The notes under the pieces are model-generated. The model made no database searches and was not told where the DNA came from. It saw nothing but the letters and a program-made list of their open reading frames with translations. Below are positions 1 through 5,843 of a DNA stretch of 22,788 nt, one piece after another. The translations under genes were made by a program, and so were the position numbers. Source of the stretch: JALNZF01 sp049793155 (lineage in GTDB: Bacteria; Nitrospirota; UBA9217); contig JBARBN010000072.1 in the NCBI GenBank assembly GCA_049793155.1, forward strand, positions 1-22,788, in the 5' to 3' direction. Numbering within the stretch: position 1 is the first letter of the stretch; every line of letters begins with the position of its first letter.

Positions 1-137
1 GCATGTACCCCTCCGCCGAGAAGCAGCAGCTTGACCTCCATGTCGTCGGTCACTCCTCCGAGCGCATGACGGAGAGCTTCCGAGGCATCGACCGTCCCGT
101 ATGGTGGCCTTCGTAAAATTATGCTTATGCTCCCCAT
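1..137 (-). CDS. DsrF/TusC-like sulfur relay protein, partial (C-terminus outside window)
   Basis: The first 45 codons are visible, starting at the ATG at 135-137. The N-terminus has a beta-strand, then RRPPYGTVDASEALRHALGG, then a hydrophobic LLLLGGG strand. This is the arrangement of the DsrE/F superfamily, closest to the TusC/DsrF branch in my recollection. Members usually have about 120 residues, so more than half lies beyond position 1. The gene starts 10 bases after the TAA of the preceding DsrE-like gene, with a GGGGG stretch as ribosome binding site, so it is very likely the fourth cistron of the arsR-dsrE-dsrE operon. Known family members form small hexameric complexes that pass sulfane sulfur between carriers. 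The exact partner here is unknown. Confidence 0.8.
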   Translation of the reverse strand, partial: MGSISIILRRPPYGTVDASEALRHALGGVTDDMEVKLLLLGGGVH

Positions 138-147
138 AATGGCCCCC

Positions 148-492
148 TTATATGCCGAAATTGAGAAACACCGGTTTCGACTTCACCACATTATAAAGCC
201 CCTTCAACGAGCTCATCTCACCGCCCTCAATTGAATCGTCAGCCGCAAGACCACGGCTTTTCATACAACCGGTTCAGATATCCACCTTAAGGCCTTTACC
301 CACAAGATCTACCAGCATGGAGAGCGCCTGGGGGACCTGCCCCTTAACAATGGAAAAAATGCCGTCACCCGAGGCAATAAATCTTGCCCTATGCCCCTTC
401 TTCAGAGCAGCTTCCGCCAGCTTGAAAATAGTATGAGTATTCTCAAAACTGTAGGGTGTCGTGGAAAGGAACATAACAATCTCTTTTTGCAT
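148..492 (-). CDS. DsrE-like protein, candidate selenoprotein (Sec73 encoded by UGA)
   Basis: The reading frame opens at ATG 490-492, behind a strong AGGAGG site 6 bases upstream. It reaches a TGA at 274-276 (codon 73) and continues without interruption to TAA at 148-150, giving 114 residues if UGA is read through. Both halves look like one DsrE fold: an N-terminal strand ending in LSTTPYS, the helix TIFKLAEAALKKGH, and after the UGA T-G-C-M-K-S-R-G followed by the usual C-terminal LKGLYNVVKSKPVFLNF. The UGA occupies the first Cys of the family CxxC motif, producing U-T-G-C. A hairpin with a GGUCU-containing loop starts 15 bases after the UGA (separate entry). Members act in cytoplasmic sulfur transfer or persulfide reduction. 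A DsrE-like selenoprotein family has been described from metagenomes, as I recall. A conventional caller would give a truncated 72-residue product. A nonsense mutation is the alternative, but it would not explain the Cys position plus the hairpin. Confidence 0.8.
241..258 (-). other. SECIS-like hairpin after UGA of the DsrE-like gene
   Basis: On the mRNA strand AGCCG and CGGCU form a perfect 5-bp stem around the 8-base loop UGGUCUUG. A further UGAA/UUCA pairing can extend it below an internal loop. The loop begins 21 bases after the first base following UGA-codon end and carries GGUCU, the same loop bases known from the E. coli fdhF SECIS. Position and loop guanines fit the bacterial SECIS rules (apical G residues roughly 16-37 bases after UGA). 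Found by eye, with no folding energy computed. Confidence 0.7.
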
Positions 493-511
493 ATTGACCT
501 CCTCAACGAAA

Positions 512-832
512 TTAAAACGTCAAAATCCTGTCGCTTTCTTTGATGATCTCGTGCATGTCTTTGAGCCCCGCGAGAGGACAGACATCCGTCGGTCCGGCAT
601 TTCAAAGTTTCAGACAGGTGCCGCAGGCGAATATTTTTTCGCCGGCTTTAACTAGATCCTTCATCTGCTGAGTAACCGCAAACTTTCCCTTATCCAGTGG
701 CTCGGCCTCTACGCCCTTGCCCGTAAGAAAGACTTTTGCTGCGTCACCTTCCTTCAAAGCAAAATTACCGTACCGAAATGCATTCCAAACCGTTTCCGCG
801 TCATTTGATGAGATGATGATTCCTATTTTCAT
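512..832 (-). CDS. DsrE/YchN-family protein interrupted by in-frame UGA (codon 77)
   Basis: The ATG at 830-832 overlaps the arsR stop by one base (TGATG), so the two are translationally coupled. Residues 1-76 match a DsrE/YchN-type protein: MKIGIIISSNDAETVWNAFR, a helix, then FACGTCLKL with the conserved CxxC at 70-73. A TGA at 602-604 follows. The same frame then continues for 29 codons with NAGPTDVCPLAGLKDMHEII and ends KESDRILTF at TAA 512-514. That tail is the expected C-terminus of the family, so the full protein is about 106 residues. In relatives I recall, the UGA position holds Arg or an aromatic, not Cys. A CGA-to-TGA nonsense change or sequence error is therefore as plausible as selenocysteine. 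A hairpin with a GGAU loop lies 14 bases downstream (576-595). The truncated 76-residue form would lose the last strand and helix of the fold. Confidence 0.75.
576..595 (-). other. Hairpin after the UGA of the first DsrE gene, possible SECIS
   Basis: The transcript can form GGAC/GUCC, a single C-U mismatch, then GAC/GUC closed by the tetraloop GGAU. Two guanines start the loop, as in bacterial SECIS elements, but only 14 bases separate the UGA from the loop, slightly less than the usual minimum. It could be a compact SECIS or coincidence. Confidence 0.35.
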
Positions 833-1173
833 CAGCGTCTCCTTTCACCTGGATAGGTGCCTTTTTTTGTCACTGGGCAGCAAGCCGGCGCGGGTAAGTC
901 TTCTTCGTATTCTTTTTTAAGTAATTCGAGGAGATCGGGAACCATCGGCTCCTTAAGGAAGTAGCACTTGAGCCTGCCATCTACGAAAAAATCGATGATA
1001 CCGTTCGTGCGAAGAAGCGTCAGGTGCTGTGAAACGTTCGGCTGGCTGATGTCGAGCGATTCTTCGAAGTCGCTCACACATTTAACTCCCTGCGTAAGGT
1101 CTTCGAGTATCTTGATCCGCATGGGGTGGGCAATTACCTTCAGTAACTCTATCCTCTTCTCTGTTGGAATCAT
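832..1173 (-). CDS. ArsR-family transcriptional repressor (possible sulfur/metalloid sensor)
   Basis: 113 residues, starting at ATG 1171-1173 with an AAAGGA site 8 bases upstream. The N-terminus (RIELLKVIAHPMRIKILEDL) and the recognition helix SQPNVSQHLTLLR at about 43-55 are the ArsR/SmtB winged helix, followed by the wing DGRLKCYFL. Three features could bind a ligand: Cys32 just before the DNA-binding helices, Cys70 in the wing, and a Cys98-Cys99 pair near the C-terminus. Persulfide-sensing ArsR proteins (SqrR/BigR type) use one Cys near the start of the HTH and one in the last helix, so a sulfur-responsive repressor would fit the DsrE/DsrF genes downstream. Arsenic or another thiophilic metal remains possible. 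It is the first gene of the operon and very likely represses it through the operator overlapping its -10 element. Confidence 0.85.
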   Translation of the reverse strand: MIPTEKRIELLKVIAHPMRIKILEDLTQGVKCVSDFEESLDISQPNVSQHLTLLRTNGIIDFFVDGRLKCYFLKEPMVPDLLELLKKEYEEDLPAPACCPVTKKGTYPGERRR

Positions 1174-1226
1174 GCAGCTCGTCCTTTCATAGGTTGAGTA
1201 TTATTAATGAACTCAGAACATATGCA

Positions 1227-1242
1227 AACATTAGTATGTTTT
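1227..1242. promoter_or_regulatory. Inverted-repeat operator over the arsR -10 element
   Basis: AAACAT-TAGT-ATGTTT is a perfect 6-4-6 dyad that covers the whole -10 hexamer of the arsR promoter. A dimeric ArsR protein bound here would block polymerase, the usual autoregulatory design of the family. A second, shorter ATGT/ACAT dyad lies over the -35 at 1251-1260. Confidence 0.6.
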
Positions 1243-1257
1243 TATGGAAATGTCAAC
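1229..1257 (-). promoter_or_regulatory. Promoter of the arsR-dsrE operon
   Basis: On the minus strand TTGACA (1252-1257) is followed by a 17-base spacer and TAATGT (1229-1234). This gives a perfect -35 and a moderate -10, with predicted transcription start near 1222 and a leader of about 50 bases before arsR. Confidence 0.7.
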
Positions 1258-1420
1258 ATGTACTTTACAAGCAAGCCAATAGGGTCCTCGAGCTCCTTTT
1301 AAACACCATGCGGCATTCAATATTGGAGCAGCGCATCCTGACGGTATTTTGGAATAACACTCGTCGAACGAACAAGCTGCGCCATCAGCAACAACGTAAT
1401 AAATAAATTTTTTGCGTATC
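1258..1420. other. Divergent intergenic core with no gene seen
   Basis: Part of the 328-base gap between arsR and the NosL-like gene. The ends hold the two promoters. In the core I find no convincing coding frame, since the open frames lack a ribosome binding site and any recognisable protein pattern, and no structured RNA. Confidence 0.5.
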
Positions 1421-1448
1421 TTGACAACAGTCTTATCCACGATATACT
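1421..1448 (+). promoter_or_regulatory. Promoter of the NosL-like gene
   Basis: TTGACA (1421-1426), a 16-base spacer and TATACT (1443-1448) form a strong sigma70-type promoter. Predicted start is near 1455, giving a leader of about 47 bases before the ATG at 1502. Confidence 0.75.
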
Positions 1449-1501
1449 CATAACAGCAATTTTAGATTTATTAATCGTCGATCAAAGGGGGGGTGCGTGT
1501 G

Positions 1502-2038
1502 ATGAAAAAAAAGTACGTAGTATATTTTGTAATTGCCGTTTGTTTGGCTTTCAGTGGGTTGGTCATTGCCCAGCAGGTGATGGATGACGTCACGGTTCAC
1601 AAATCATGCAAGCTTTGCGGGATGGACAGGGGTATGTTCGACTTTTCCCGCATGCTGGTCGAGTATGATGACGGTACGATCGTCCCCCTCTGCAGCATTC
1701 ACTGCGCTGCCATCGATATGGCCAACAATATCGACAAAACGCCCAAGTCTATCAGGGTCGGTGATTTTAATAATAAACAACTTATCGATGCGGAGAATGC
1801 CTTCTGGGTGGTCGGAGGTAACAAGCCGGGGGTCATGTCCAAGCGGGGGAAGTGGGCCTTTGAAAAAAAGGTGGACGCCGAGACTTTCGTGAAAATGAAC
1901 CAGGGGAAGATCGTTCCTTTTGAAGAAGCGATAAAAATGGCCTACGAAGATATGTACACAGATACAAAAATGATCCGGGAGAAAAGAAAGATGAAACACA
2001 TGCACATGATGGAGCAAAAACCCGGTACCTCCCACTAA
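1502..2038 (+). CDS. NosL-like periplasmic metal-binding protein
   Basis: 178 residues from ATG 1502, chosen because a purine-rich AAAGGGGGGG lies about 8 bases upstream. A GTG at 1493 is the longer alternative. The N-terminus MKKKYVVYFVIAVCLAFSG is a signal peptide, with likely cleavage after VIA and no clear lipobox. The mature part has the NosL pattern: CKLCGMDR near residue 36, then FSRMLVEYDDGT and CSIHCAA. These Cys and Met residues bind Cu(I) in NosL, the chaperone that helps load nitrous oxide reductase. The C-terminus adds a Met/His-rich tail (KHMHMMEQ), consistent with metal binding. No nosZ or other nos gene is in the window, so the client could be another cuproenzyme, or the protein may act in metal or sulfur stress. 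It is transcribed away from the sulfur-relay operon and shares its control region. Confidence 0.8.
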   Translation: MKKKYVVYFVIAVCLAFSGLVIAQQVMDDVTVHKSCKLCGMDRGMFDFSRMLVEYDDGTIVPLCSIHCAAIDMANNIDKTPKSIRVGDFNNKQLIDAENAFWVVGGNKPGVMSKRGKWAFEKKVDAETFVKMNQGKIVPFEEAIKMAYEDMYTDTKMIREKRKMKHMHMMEQKPGTSH

Positions 2039-2133
2039 CAAATGGGCGGGATGTTATCTGCAGTGATGTTTCCGGGTCGACGGGATCATGAACTTATTTC
2101 TTAAGCATCGGTCTCAGTTCATCATTCCAAACG

Positions 2134-2301
2134 TCACGCCCGGTTGCTCGGGCGTCGGGAGATCTTCTCCCAGGTCTCTTCATCGATCTGGTCCGAATAC
2201 TCATTGATCGAGAATTCCTTGCCGCACGCCGTGCAGCGAAAAGTGATGGCGCGTCAGCCGATCCGAAGCTCGACTTTCCTGCCGCAGGTCTTGCATTTCA
2301 T
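2134..2301 (-). CDS. Small dual-CxxC zinc-ribbon protein, candidate selenoprotein (Sec16)
   Basis: ATG 2299-2301 has a GAGG site 6 bases upstream. The frame reads MKCKTCGRKVELRIG, meets TGA at 2254-2256 (codon 16), then continues RAITFRCTACGKEFSINEY and ends SRRPSNRA at TGA 2134-2136, 55 residues in all. The two CxxC pairs (Cys3/Cys6 and Cys22/Cys25) form a zinc ribbon split exactly by the UGA. I recognise this as the family known as dual CXXC motif small (seleno)protein, where the corresponding position is Cys or Sec. Shared marks are the first CxxC at the start, the second about 7 residues after the U/C, and a conserved Asp-Gln-(Leu/Ile)-Asp-x-Glu-Thr stretch. A 7-bp hairpin with a GGC loop lies 23 bases after the UGA. 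The gene lies downstream of aspS and converges on the NosL-like gene. Its molecular function is not known to me. Confidence 0.8.
2221..2237 (-). other. SECIS-like hairpin after UGA of the zinc-ribbon gene
   Basis: GCUGCAC pairs with GUGCGGC (7 bp, one G-U) around the triloop GGC. The loop starts 24 bases after the UGA, inside the usual bacterial SECIS range, with guanines in the first two loop positions as SelB recognition requires. Confidence 0.7.
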
Positions 2302-2331
2302 GAAGGCCTCAAATCAAGAACAAAAGATTTC

Positions 2332-2412
2332 ACCACAGAGGACTCAGAGAAAACCAAGGATGAAAAAAGAAACTCATTGTTAACTTACTGCTTCCTCCGT
2401 GTCCTCTGTGGT
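2332..2412. repeat. Palindromic intergenic element (CCACAGAGGAC type)
   Basis: ACCACAGAGGAC at 2332-2343 is repeated in perfect inverted form at 2401-2412, with AT-rich sequence between. It lies between aspS and the zinc-ribbon gene. A lone half-like copy (CACAGAGGACAC) follows crcB near 4727, and related CCACGGAGACGCGGAGACACCGAGAAA arms occur at 14114-14273. This resembles a non-coding miniature repeat family dispersed in the genome. Confidence 0.6.
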
Positions 2413-2423
2413 TAATAATGTCG

Positions 2424-4196
2424 TTACTCCACAAGATCTAGTTTGATCGACAGCTCCCGGAGCTGTGCAGCAGCGACGCGGGACGGCGCCTCGGTCATAA
2501 GACAGATCGCCTTCTGGGTCTTGGGGAATGCGATCACGTCGCGGATCGATGTGGCGCCCGTCAGGATCGCCGTGAGCCGGTCGAGACCAAAGGCCAGACC
2601 GCCGTGGGGCGGCGCGCCGAATTCGAGTGCCTCGAGAAGAAACCCGAACTTTTTCCGCGCATCCTCTTCGGCGATGTTCAAGAGCCCGAACATCTGCGAC
2701 TGGACCTCGGACCGGTGGATACGGATGCTGCCGCCGCCGATCTCCGAGCCGTTCAGCACGATATCATATGCCTGGGCCCTGACCTTGAGCGGATCTGTCT
2801 TCATGAGCACAAGGTCCTCGTCCCTGGGCGCGGTAAAAGGATGGTGCATGGCGTCGTACCTTTTTTCTTCGGCGTTCCACTCCACCAGCGGGAAGTCCAT
2901 GACCCAGAGAAAATTCAGTTTGCCCTCGTCGATGAGGTTCAGACGTTTCGCCATGAGCAGGCGAAGGTAGCCGAGCGTCTCGGCAACGATCTTCGGACTG
3001 TCGGCAATGAACATCATGAGATCGCCGGATTTTGCCGCAAGCCTCTCGGCAATGGCTTTTACCTGGCCGTCCTTGAAGAACTTCGCGATCGGCGATTCAA
3101 ATCCCGCTTCGGTCACCTTGATCCAGGCCAGACCCTTTGCGCCGAAGACCTTTGCCTCGTTCGTGAGGTCGTCCACCTCTTTTCGCGAAAGCCCCGCCAT
3201 GTTCGGTGCCGCCAATCCTCTTACCTGCCCGCCGAGTTCCACGGCCTGGAGAAATACCTTGAAGTCCGACGCCCTGGCGATATCGGAAATATCCTTCAGC
3301 TCGAGCCCGAAACGCGTGTCAGGCTTGTCTGAACCATACCGGTCCATGGCCTCATGATAGGTGAGCCGGGGGAACGGCGTCGGAATATCAGTCCCCTTCA
3401 CTTCTCTGACCACCTTCGCAAGGAGTTCTTCCATGAGCGAGATGATATCATCCTGGTCGATAAACGACATTTCGAGGTCGATCTGCGTGAATTCGGGCTG
3501 GCGGTCCGCGCGCAGGTCCTCGTCGCGGAAGCATTTCACGATCTGGTAGTAGCGCTCGAACCCGGCCACCATCAGGATCTGTTTAAAGAGCTGCGGCGAC
3601 TGGGGGAGCGCGTAGAACATGCCGGGATTCACCCTGCTCGGAACGAGATAGTCCCGTGCGCCCTCCGGTGTGCTCTTGGTCAGAAACGGCGTTTCGATAT
3701 CGATGAAACCGTGACCGTCGAGAAATTGCCGCACGGTCCTGGCGATCGTGTGGCGGGTCATGAGTACCTTCTGAAGACTCGGCCTGCGAAGGTCGAGGTA
3801 GCGGTAATTGAGCCTGAGGCTTTCGGCCACGTCCGTCTCGTCCTCGATCATGAACGGCAGGGGCTTTGACGGGTTCAGGACCTTCAGCCCGCTCACGAGC
3901 ACCTCGATCTCTCCGGTCGGGAGTTTGGCATTGACCGTATTGCCCGGCCGCGGAGCGACCGTACCGGTGATGGCGAGAACGAACTCACTCCTGATGTCGT
4001 GGGCAAGCTTATGCGCGTCCGCGGACGTTTCCGGATTTATGACGAACTGGGTTATGCCGGCGCGGTCACGCAGATCGATGAATACGAGACCGCCATGGTC
4101 TCTTCTCGTATTTACCCAACCCATGAGCGTCACCAGCGCGCCAACATCCTTCCGGGATAATTCCCCGCAGGTATGCGTCTTTTTTAATGATTTCAC
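2424..4196 (-). CDS. aspS: Aspartate--tRNA ligase
   Basis: 590 residues, the normal bacterial length. I chose the GTG at 4194-4196, preceded by AGGGAGGGG 7 bases upstream. The in-frame ATG at 4247 lies upstream of the promoter -10 and cannot be used from that transcript. Order of domains: N-terminal OB-fold anticodon-binding domain (HTCGELSRKDVGALVTLMGWV; RRDHGGLVFIDLRDR), class II catalytic core with motif 2 (FRDEDLRADRQPEFTQIDLE), the bacterial GAD insertion in the middle, and motif 3 near the C-terminus (GGLAFGLDRL). It charges tRNA-Asp with aspartate in the cytoplasm. Whether it also charges tRNA-Asn cannot be read here. The zinc-ribbon selenoprotein candidate follows 122 bases downstream, separated by a palindromic element. 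Confidence 0.97.
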   Translation of the reverse strand: MKSLKKTHTCGELSRKDVGALVTLMGWVNTRRDHGGLVFIDLRDRAGITQFVINPETSADAHKLAHDIRSEFVLAITGTVAPRPGNTVNAKLPTGEIEVLVSGLKVLNPSKPLPFMIEDETDVAESLRLNYRYLDLRRPSLQKVLMTRHTIARTVRQFLDGHGFIDIETPFLTKSTPEGARDYLVPSRVNPGMFYALPQSPQLFKQILMVAGFERYYQIVKCFRDEDLRADRQPEFTQIDLEMSFIDQDDIISLMEELLAKVVREVKGTDIPTPFPRLTYHEAMDRYGSDKPDTRFGLELKDISDIARASDFKVFLQAVELGGQVRGLAAPNMAGLSRKEVDDLTNEAKVFGAKGLAWIKVTEAGFESPIAKFFKDGQVKAIAERLAAKSGDLMMFIADSPKIVAETLGYLRLLMAKRLNLIDEGKLNFLWVMDFPLVEWNAEEKRYDAMHHPFTAPRDEDLVLMKTDPLKVRAQAYDIVLNGSEIGGGSIRIHRSEVQSQMFGLLNIAEEDARKKFGFLLEALEFGAPPHGGLAFGLDRLTAILTGATSIRDVIAFPKTQKAICLMTEAPSRVAAAQLRELSIKLDLVE

Positions 4197-4233
4197 CTTA
4201 CTACCCCTCCCTGATCGATACAAAACAGGCTGG

Positions 4234-4263
4234 ATAATAGCATTCAATCTGCACCAAAGTCAA
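4234..4263 (-). promoter_or_regulatory. Promoter of aspS
   Basis: Minus strand TTGACT (4258-4263), an 18-base spacer and TATTAT (4234-4239) predict a start near 4227, 31 bases before the GTG start. This settles the start codon choice for aspS. Confidence 0.7.
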
Positions 4264-4288
4264 GCGCCGGTTGCTGAAACCATTTTCA

Positions 4289-4317
4289 TTGACTTGAAGC
4301 CCGGCTTCTGATATGAA
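4289..4317 (+). promoter_or_regulatory. Promoter of crcB with a palindrome in the spacer
   Basis: TTGACT (4289-4294), a 17-base spacer and TATGAA (4312-4317). The spacer contains GAAGCC-C-GGCTTC (4296-4308), a tight dyad that could be an operator. The upstream ATG at 4317 overlaps the -10, so translation must start at 4344. I see no fluoride riboswitch pattern between here and the start. Confidence 0.5.
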
Positions 4318-4343
4318 TGGAGCAAGCGACAACAGGGACAACT

Positions 4344-4718
4344 ATGGTAAATATTTTTTTCATAGGCATAGGCGGGTTCCTCGGTGCGATCTCCCGGTAT
4401 GGGGTCGCACTCTGGATCGGACAGCGGTGGGGACGCAACTTTCCCCTCGGCACCTTCCTGATCAATATCAGCGGCAGTTTTCTCATCGGGCTGCTCATGT
4501 CGCTGTTCACGGAACGTTTCATGGTGAACCCGCAGTGGAGACTGTTCCTTGTCGTGGGGTTCCTCGGCGCCTATACCACGTTCTCTACCTTTGAATATGA
4601 GACCGGCGCGCTCGTGAAAGACGGTGAATGGCTGATCGCGATGCTGAATGTGATTCTGAGCGTCAGCGTCGGATTCATCGCCTTGAAGCTTGGCGAGGTG
4701 ATCGCGAAAAGCATTTAG
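4344..4718 (+). CDS. crcB: Fluoride export channel CrcB/FluC
   Basis: 124 residues from ATG 4344, behind AGGGA 6 bases upstream, the family's usual length. Four membrane segments are evident: VNIFFIGIGGFLGAISRY, the segment ending in NISGSFLIGLLMSLF, RLFLVVGFLGAYTTFSTF, and the last one MLNVILSVSVGFIALKLG. The signature pieces are GGxxGAxxRY, GTFLINxxGSFxxG with the pore Asn, and GFLGAYTTFSTF, whose phenylalanines line the fluoride path. FluC works as an inverted dual-topology homodimer in the inner membrane and lets fluoride leave the cell. The DUF190 gene downstream is a frequent genomic neighbour of crcB and may modulate it. Confidence 0.95.
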   Translation: MVNIFFIGIGGFLGAISRYGVALWIGQRWGRNFPLGTFLINISGSFLIGLLMSLFTERFMVNPQWRLFLVVGFLGAYTTFSTFEYETGALVKDGEWLIAMLNVILSVSVGFIALKLGEVIAKSI

Positions 4719-4792
4719 TTCAGACACAGAGGACACGAGTTACAAAAAAGTTGATTGCTCTGCAGATTCAGAAAACCTTCAAATCCGTTTCG

Positions 4793-4887
4793 GTCATTCC
4801 CGCCCCTGCTTACGTCATGCTAGGGGCAGGCTCCGGCGGGAATCCAGTGTGCAAAAGCGCTGGATCCCGGGTCAAGCCCGGGAAGAC
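4793..4887. repeat. Multi-hairpin dispersed repeat (CTGGATCCCGGGTCAAGCCCGGG type)
   Basis: The element is bounded by GTCATTCCCGC and an inverted, slightly diverged GGGAAGAC. It contains three consecutive hairpins: TTCCCGCC/GGCGGGAA, ATCCAG/CTGGAT and CCCGGG-tcaag-CCCGGG. Similar elements are common intergenic repeats in many bacterial genomes. It fills the gap between crcB and the DUF190 gene and ends about 27 bases before the latter's start. Confidence 0.75.
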
Positions 4888-4914
4888 GGCAAATGCATGC
4901 GGCAGGAGAAAACA

Positions 4915-5259
4915 ATGTTAAAAAATGGCCCCGCAAAAAAACTCACCATCTACGTTGACGAAACTGAGAAGATCCACGGTAAACCTGTCTATGAAGTGGT
5001 CATGGACATCCTTTTTTCCAGGAAGATATCAGGCGCAAGCGTGTTCCGCGGGGTCGCGGGTTACGGGAGCCACGGCAAACTCCATACGGCGAAGATACTG
5101 GAACTCTCCACTACCCTGCCCGTCAAGATAGAAGTAGTCGATTCCGAGGAAATGATAAATATCATCCTTGCCGAAATATCCTCCGTTGTCGAGAAAGGGC
5201 TCATTGAAGTAAGCGACACGAATGTCATCAGGTCCGGTGCACGAGGCCTTCATCAATAA
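4915..5259 (+). CDS. DUF190 family protein (PII-like fold)
   Basis: 114 residues from ATG 4915, with GGCAGGAG 7 bases upstream. Earlier in-frame starts lie in the repeat and are not used. The protein follows the DUF190 pattern: KKLTIYVDETEKIHGKPVYE at the start, a middle ASVFRGVAGYGSHGKLHT, and a C-terminal strand-helix. The family is a small ferredoxin-like fold related to PII signalling proteins and is often found beside crcB. A regulatory role in fluoride or ion transport is inference. Its stop is 2 bases before the start of the PAP2 gene, so the two are cotranscribed and probably coupled. Confidence 0.9.
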   Translation: MLKNGPAKKLTIYVDETEKIHGKPVYEVVMDILFSRKISGASVFRGVAGYGSHGKLHTAKILELSTTLPVKIEVVDSEEMINIILAEISSVVEKGLIEVSDTNVIRSGARGLHQ

Positions 5260-5261
5260 CC

Positions 5262-5843
5262 ATGCAGTACCTGGACGCACAACTCCTTCTCTTCATAAAT
5301 CACAACCTGGTGAATCCCGTTTTCGACGTGCTGATGCCGGCATTGTCTCTGCAGGGTTATCTTCTGGTCCTGCCATTCCTTATATATATGGTCATTCATG
5401 GGGTCCGGCAAGAAGACCAACGCGGGATGGGCCATGGAACGACGGCGATCTGGACGATCGTGATAGCATGCCTCGCCGTTTATCTGACTGTGTTTGTCGA
5501 GGATTGGATGAAGGATGCGGTCGCACGCGTTCGGCCGTGCCGGGCGCTGGAGGGAATCAGGCTGATCCTCCCCTGCCCCAAGTCCAAGTCCATGCCCTCC
5601 GGCCATGCCATCAGTTCCTTCGCCTTCGCCACGCCGCTCTTCTTGCTCACCCGCACCTATATCAAGCTGGCGTGGCGCCTTTATCCGGTTGTCCTCGCGT
5701 CATTGATCGCCTTCTCGAGGCTTTATCTGGGAGTCCATTATCCGACAGATGTTCTGGTGGGTGCAGTCCTGGGGGCGAGTATAGGGATGATGCTGTCCTT
5801 TTTGTGGCGGATGATTCCTGACTCTCATTCCTTCCATCCGTGA
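5262..5843 (+). CDS. PAP2-family membrane phosphatase
   Basis: 193 residues with the three phosphatidic acid phosphatase motifs in order: KDAVARVRP (Lys84, Arg91), PSGHA (112-116) and SRLYLGVHYPTD (Arg153, His159, Asp163). These residues form the phosphohistidine active site. Hydrophobic segments at about 30-47, 62-80, 118-130, 140-152 and 165-183 place it in the inner membrane. Likely substrates are lipid phosphates such as phosphatidate, phosphatidylglycerol phosphate or undecaprenyl pyrophosphate, and the sequence alone does not say which. It starts 2 bases after the DUF190 stop without a good binding site of its own, implying coupling. Its 3' end overlaps the converging pcm gene by 19 bases. 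Confidence 0.93.
   Translation: MQYLDAQLLLFINHNLVNPVFDVLMPALSLQGYLLVLPFLIYMVIHGVRQEDQRGMGHGTTAIWTIVIACLAVYLTVFVEDWMKDAVARVRPCRALEGIRLILPCPKSKSMPSGHAISSFAFATPLFLLTRTYIKLAWRLYPVVLASLIAFSRLYLGVHYPTDVLVGAVLGASIGMMLSFLWRMIPDSHSFHP

Noticed and set aside
1231..1440. Open frame of 69 codons on the minus strand between arsR and the NosL-like gene
   Set aside because: It covers both promoters, has no ribosome binding site and no recognisable protein pattern.
1..2301. Alternative genetic code (UGA as Trp, Gly or Cys) as explanation for the in-frame UGAs
   Set aside because: nuoE and nuoG end in UGA where their families end, and no long gene of the window has internal UGA, so recoding is local.
4200..4343. 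Fluoride riboswitch before crcB
   Set aside because: I could not find the conserved pseudoknot pattern; the gap is mostly occupied by two divergent promoters.
4260..4736. 158-codon antisense frame opposite crcB
   Set aside because: crcB shows all family motifs on the plus strand, and the antisense product shows none.
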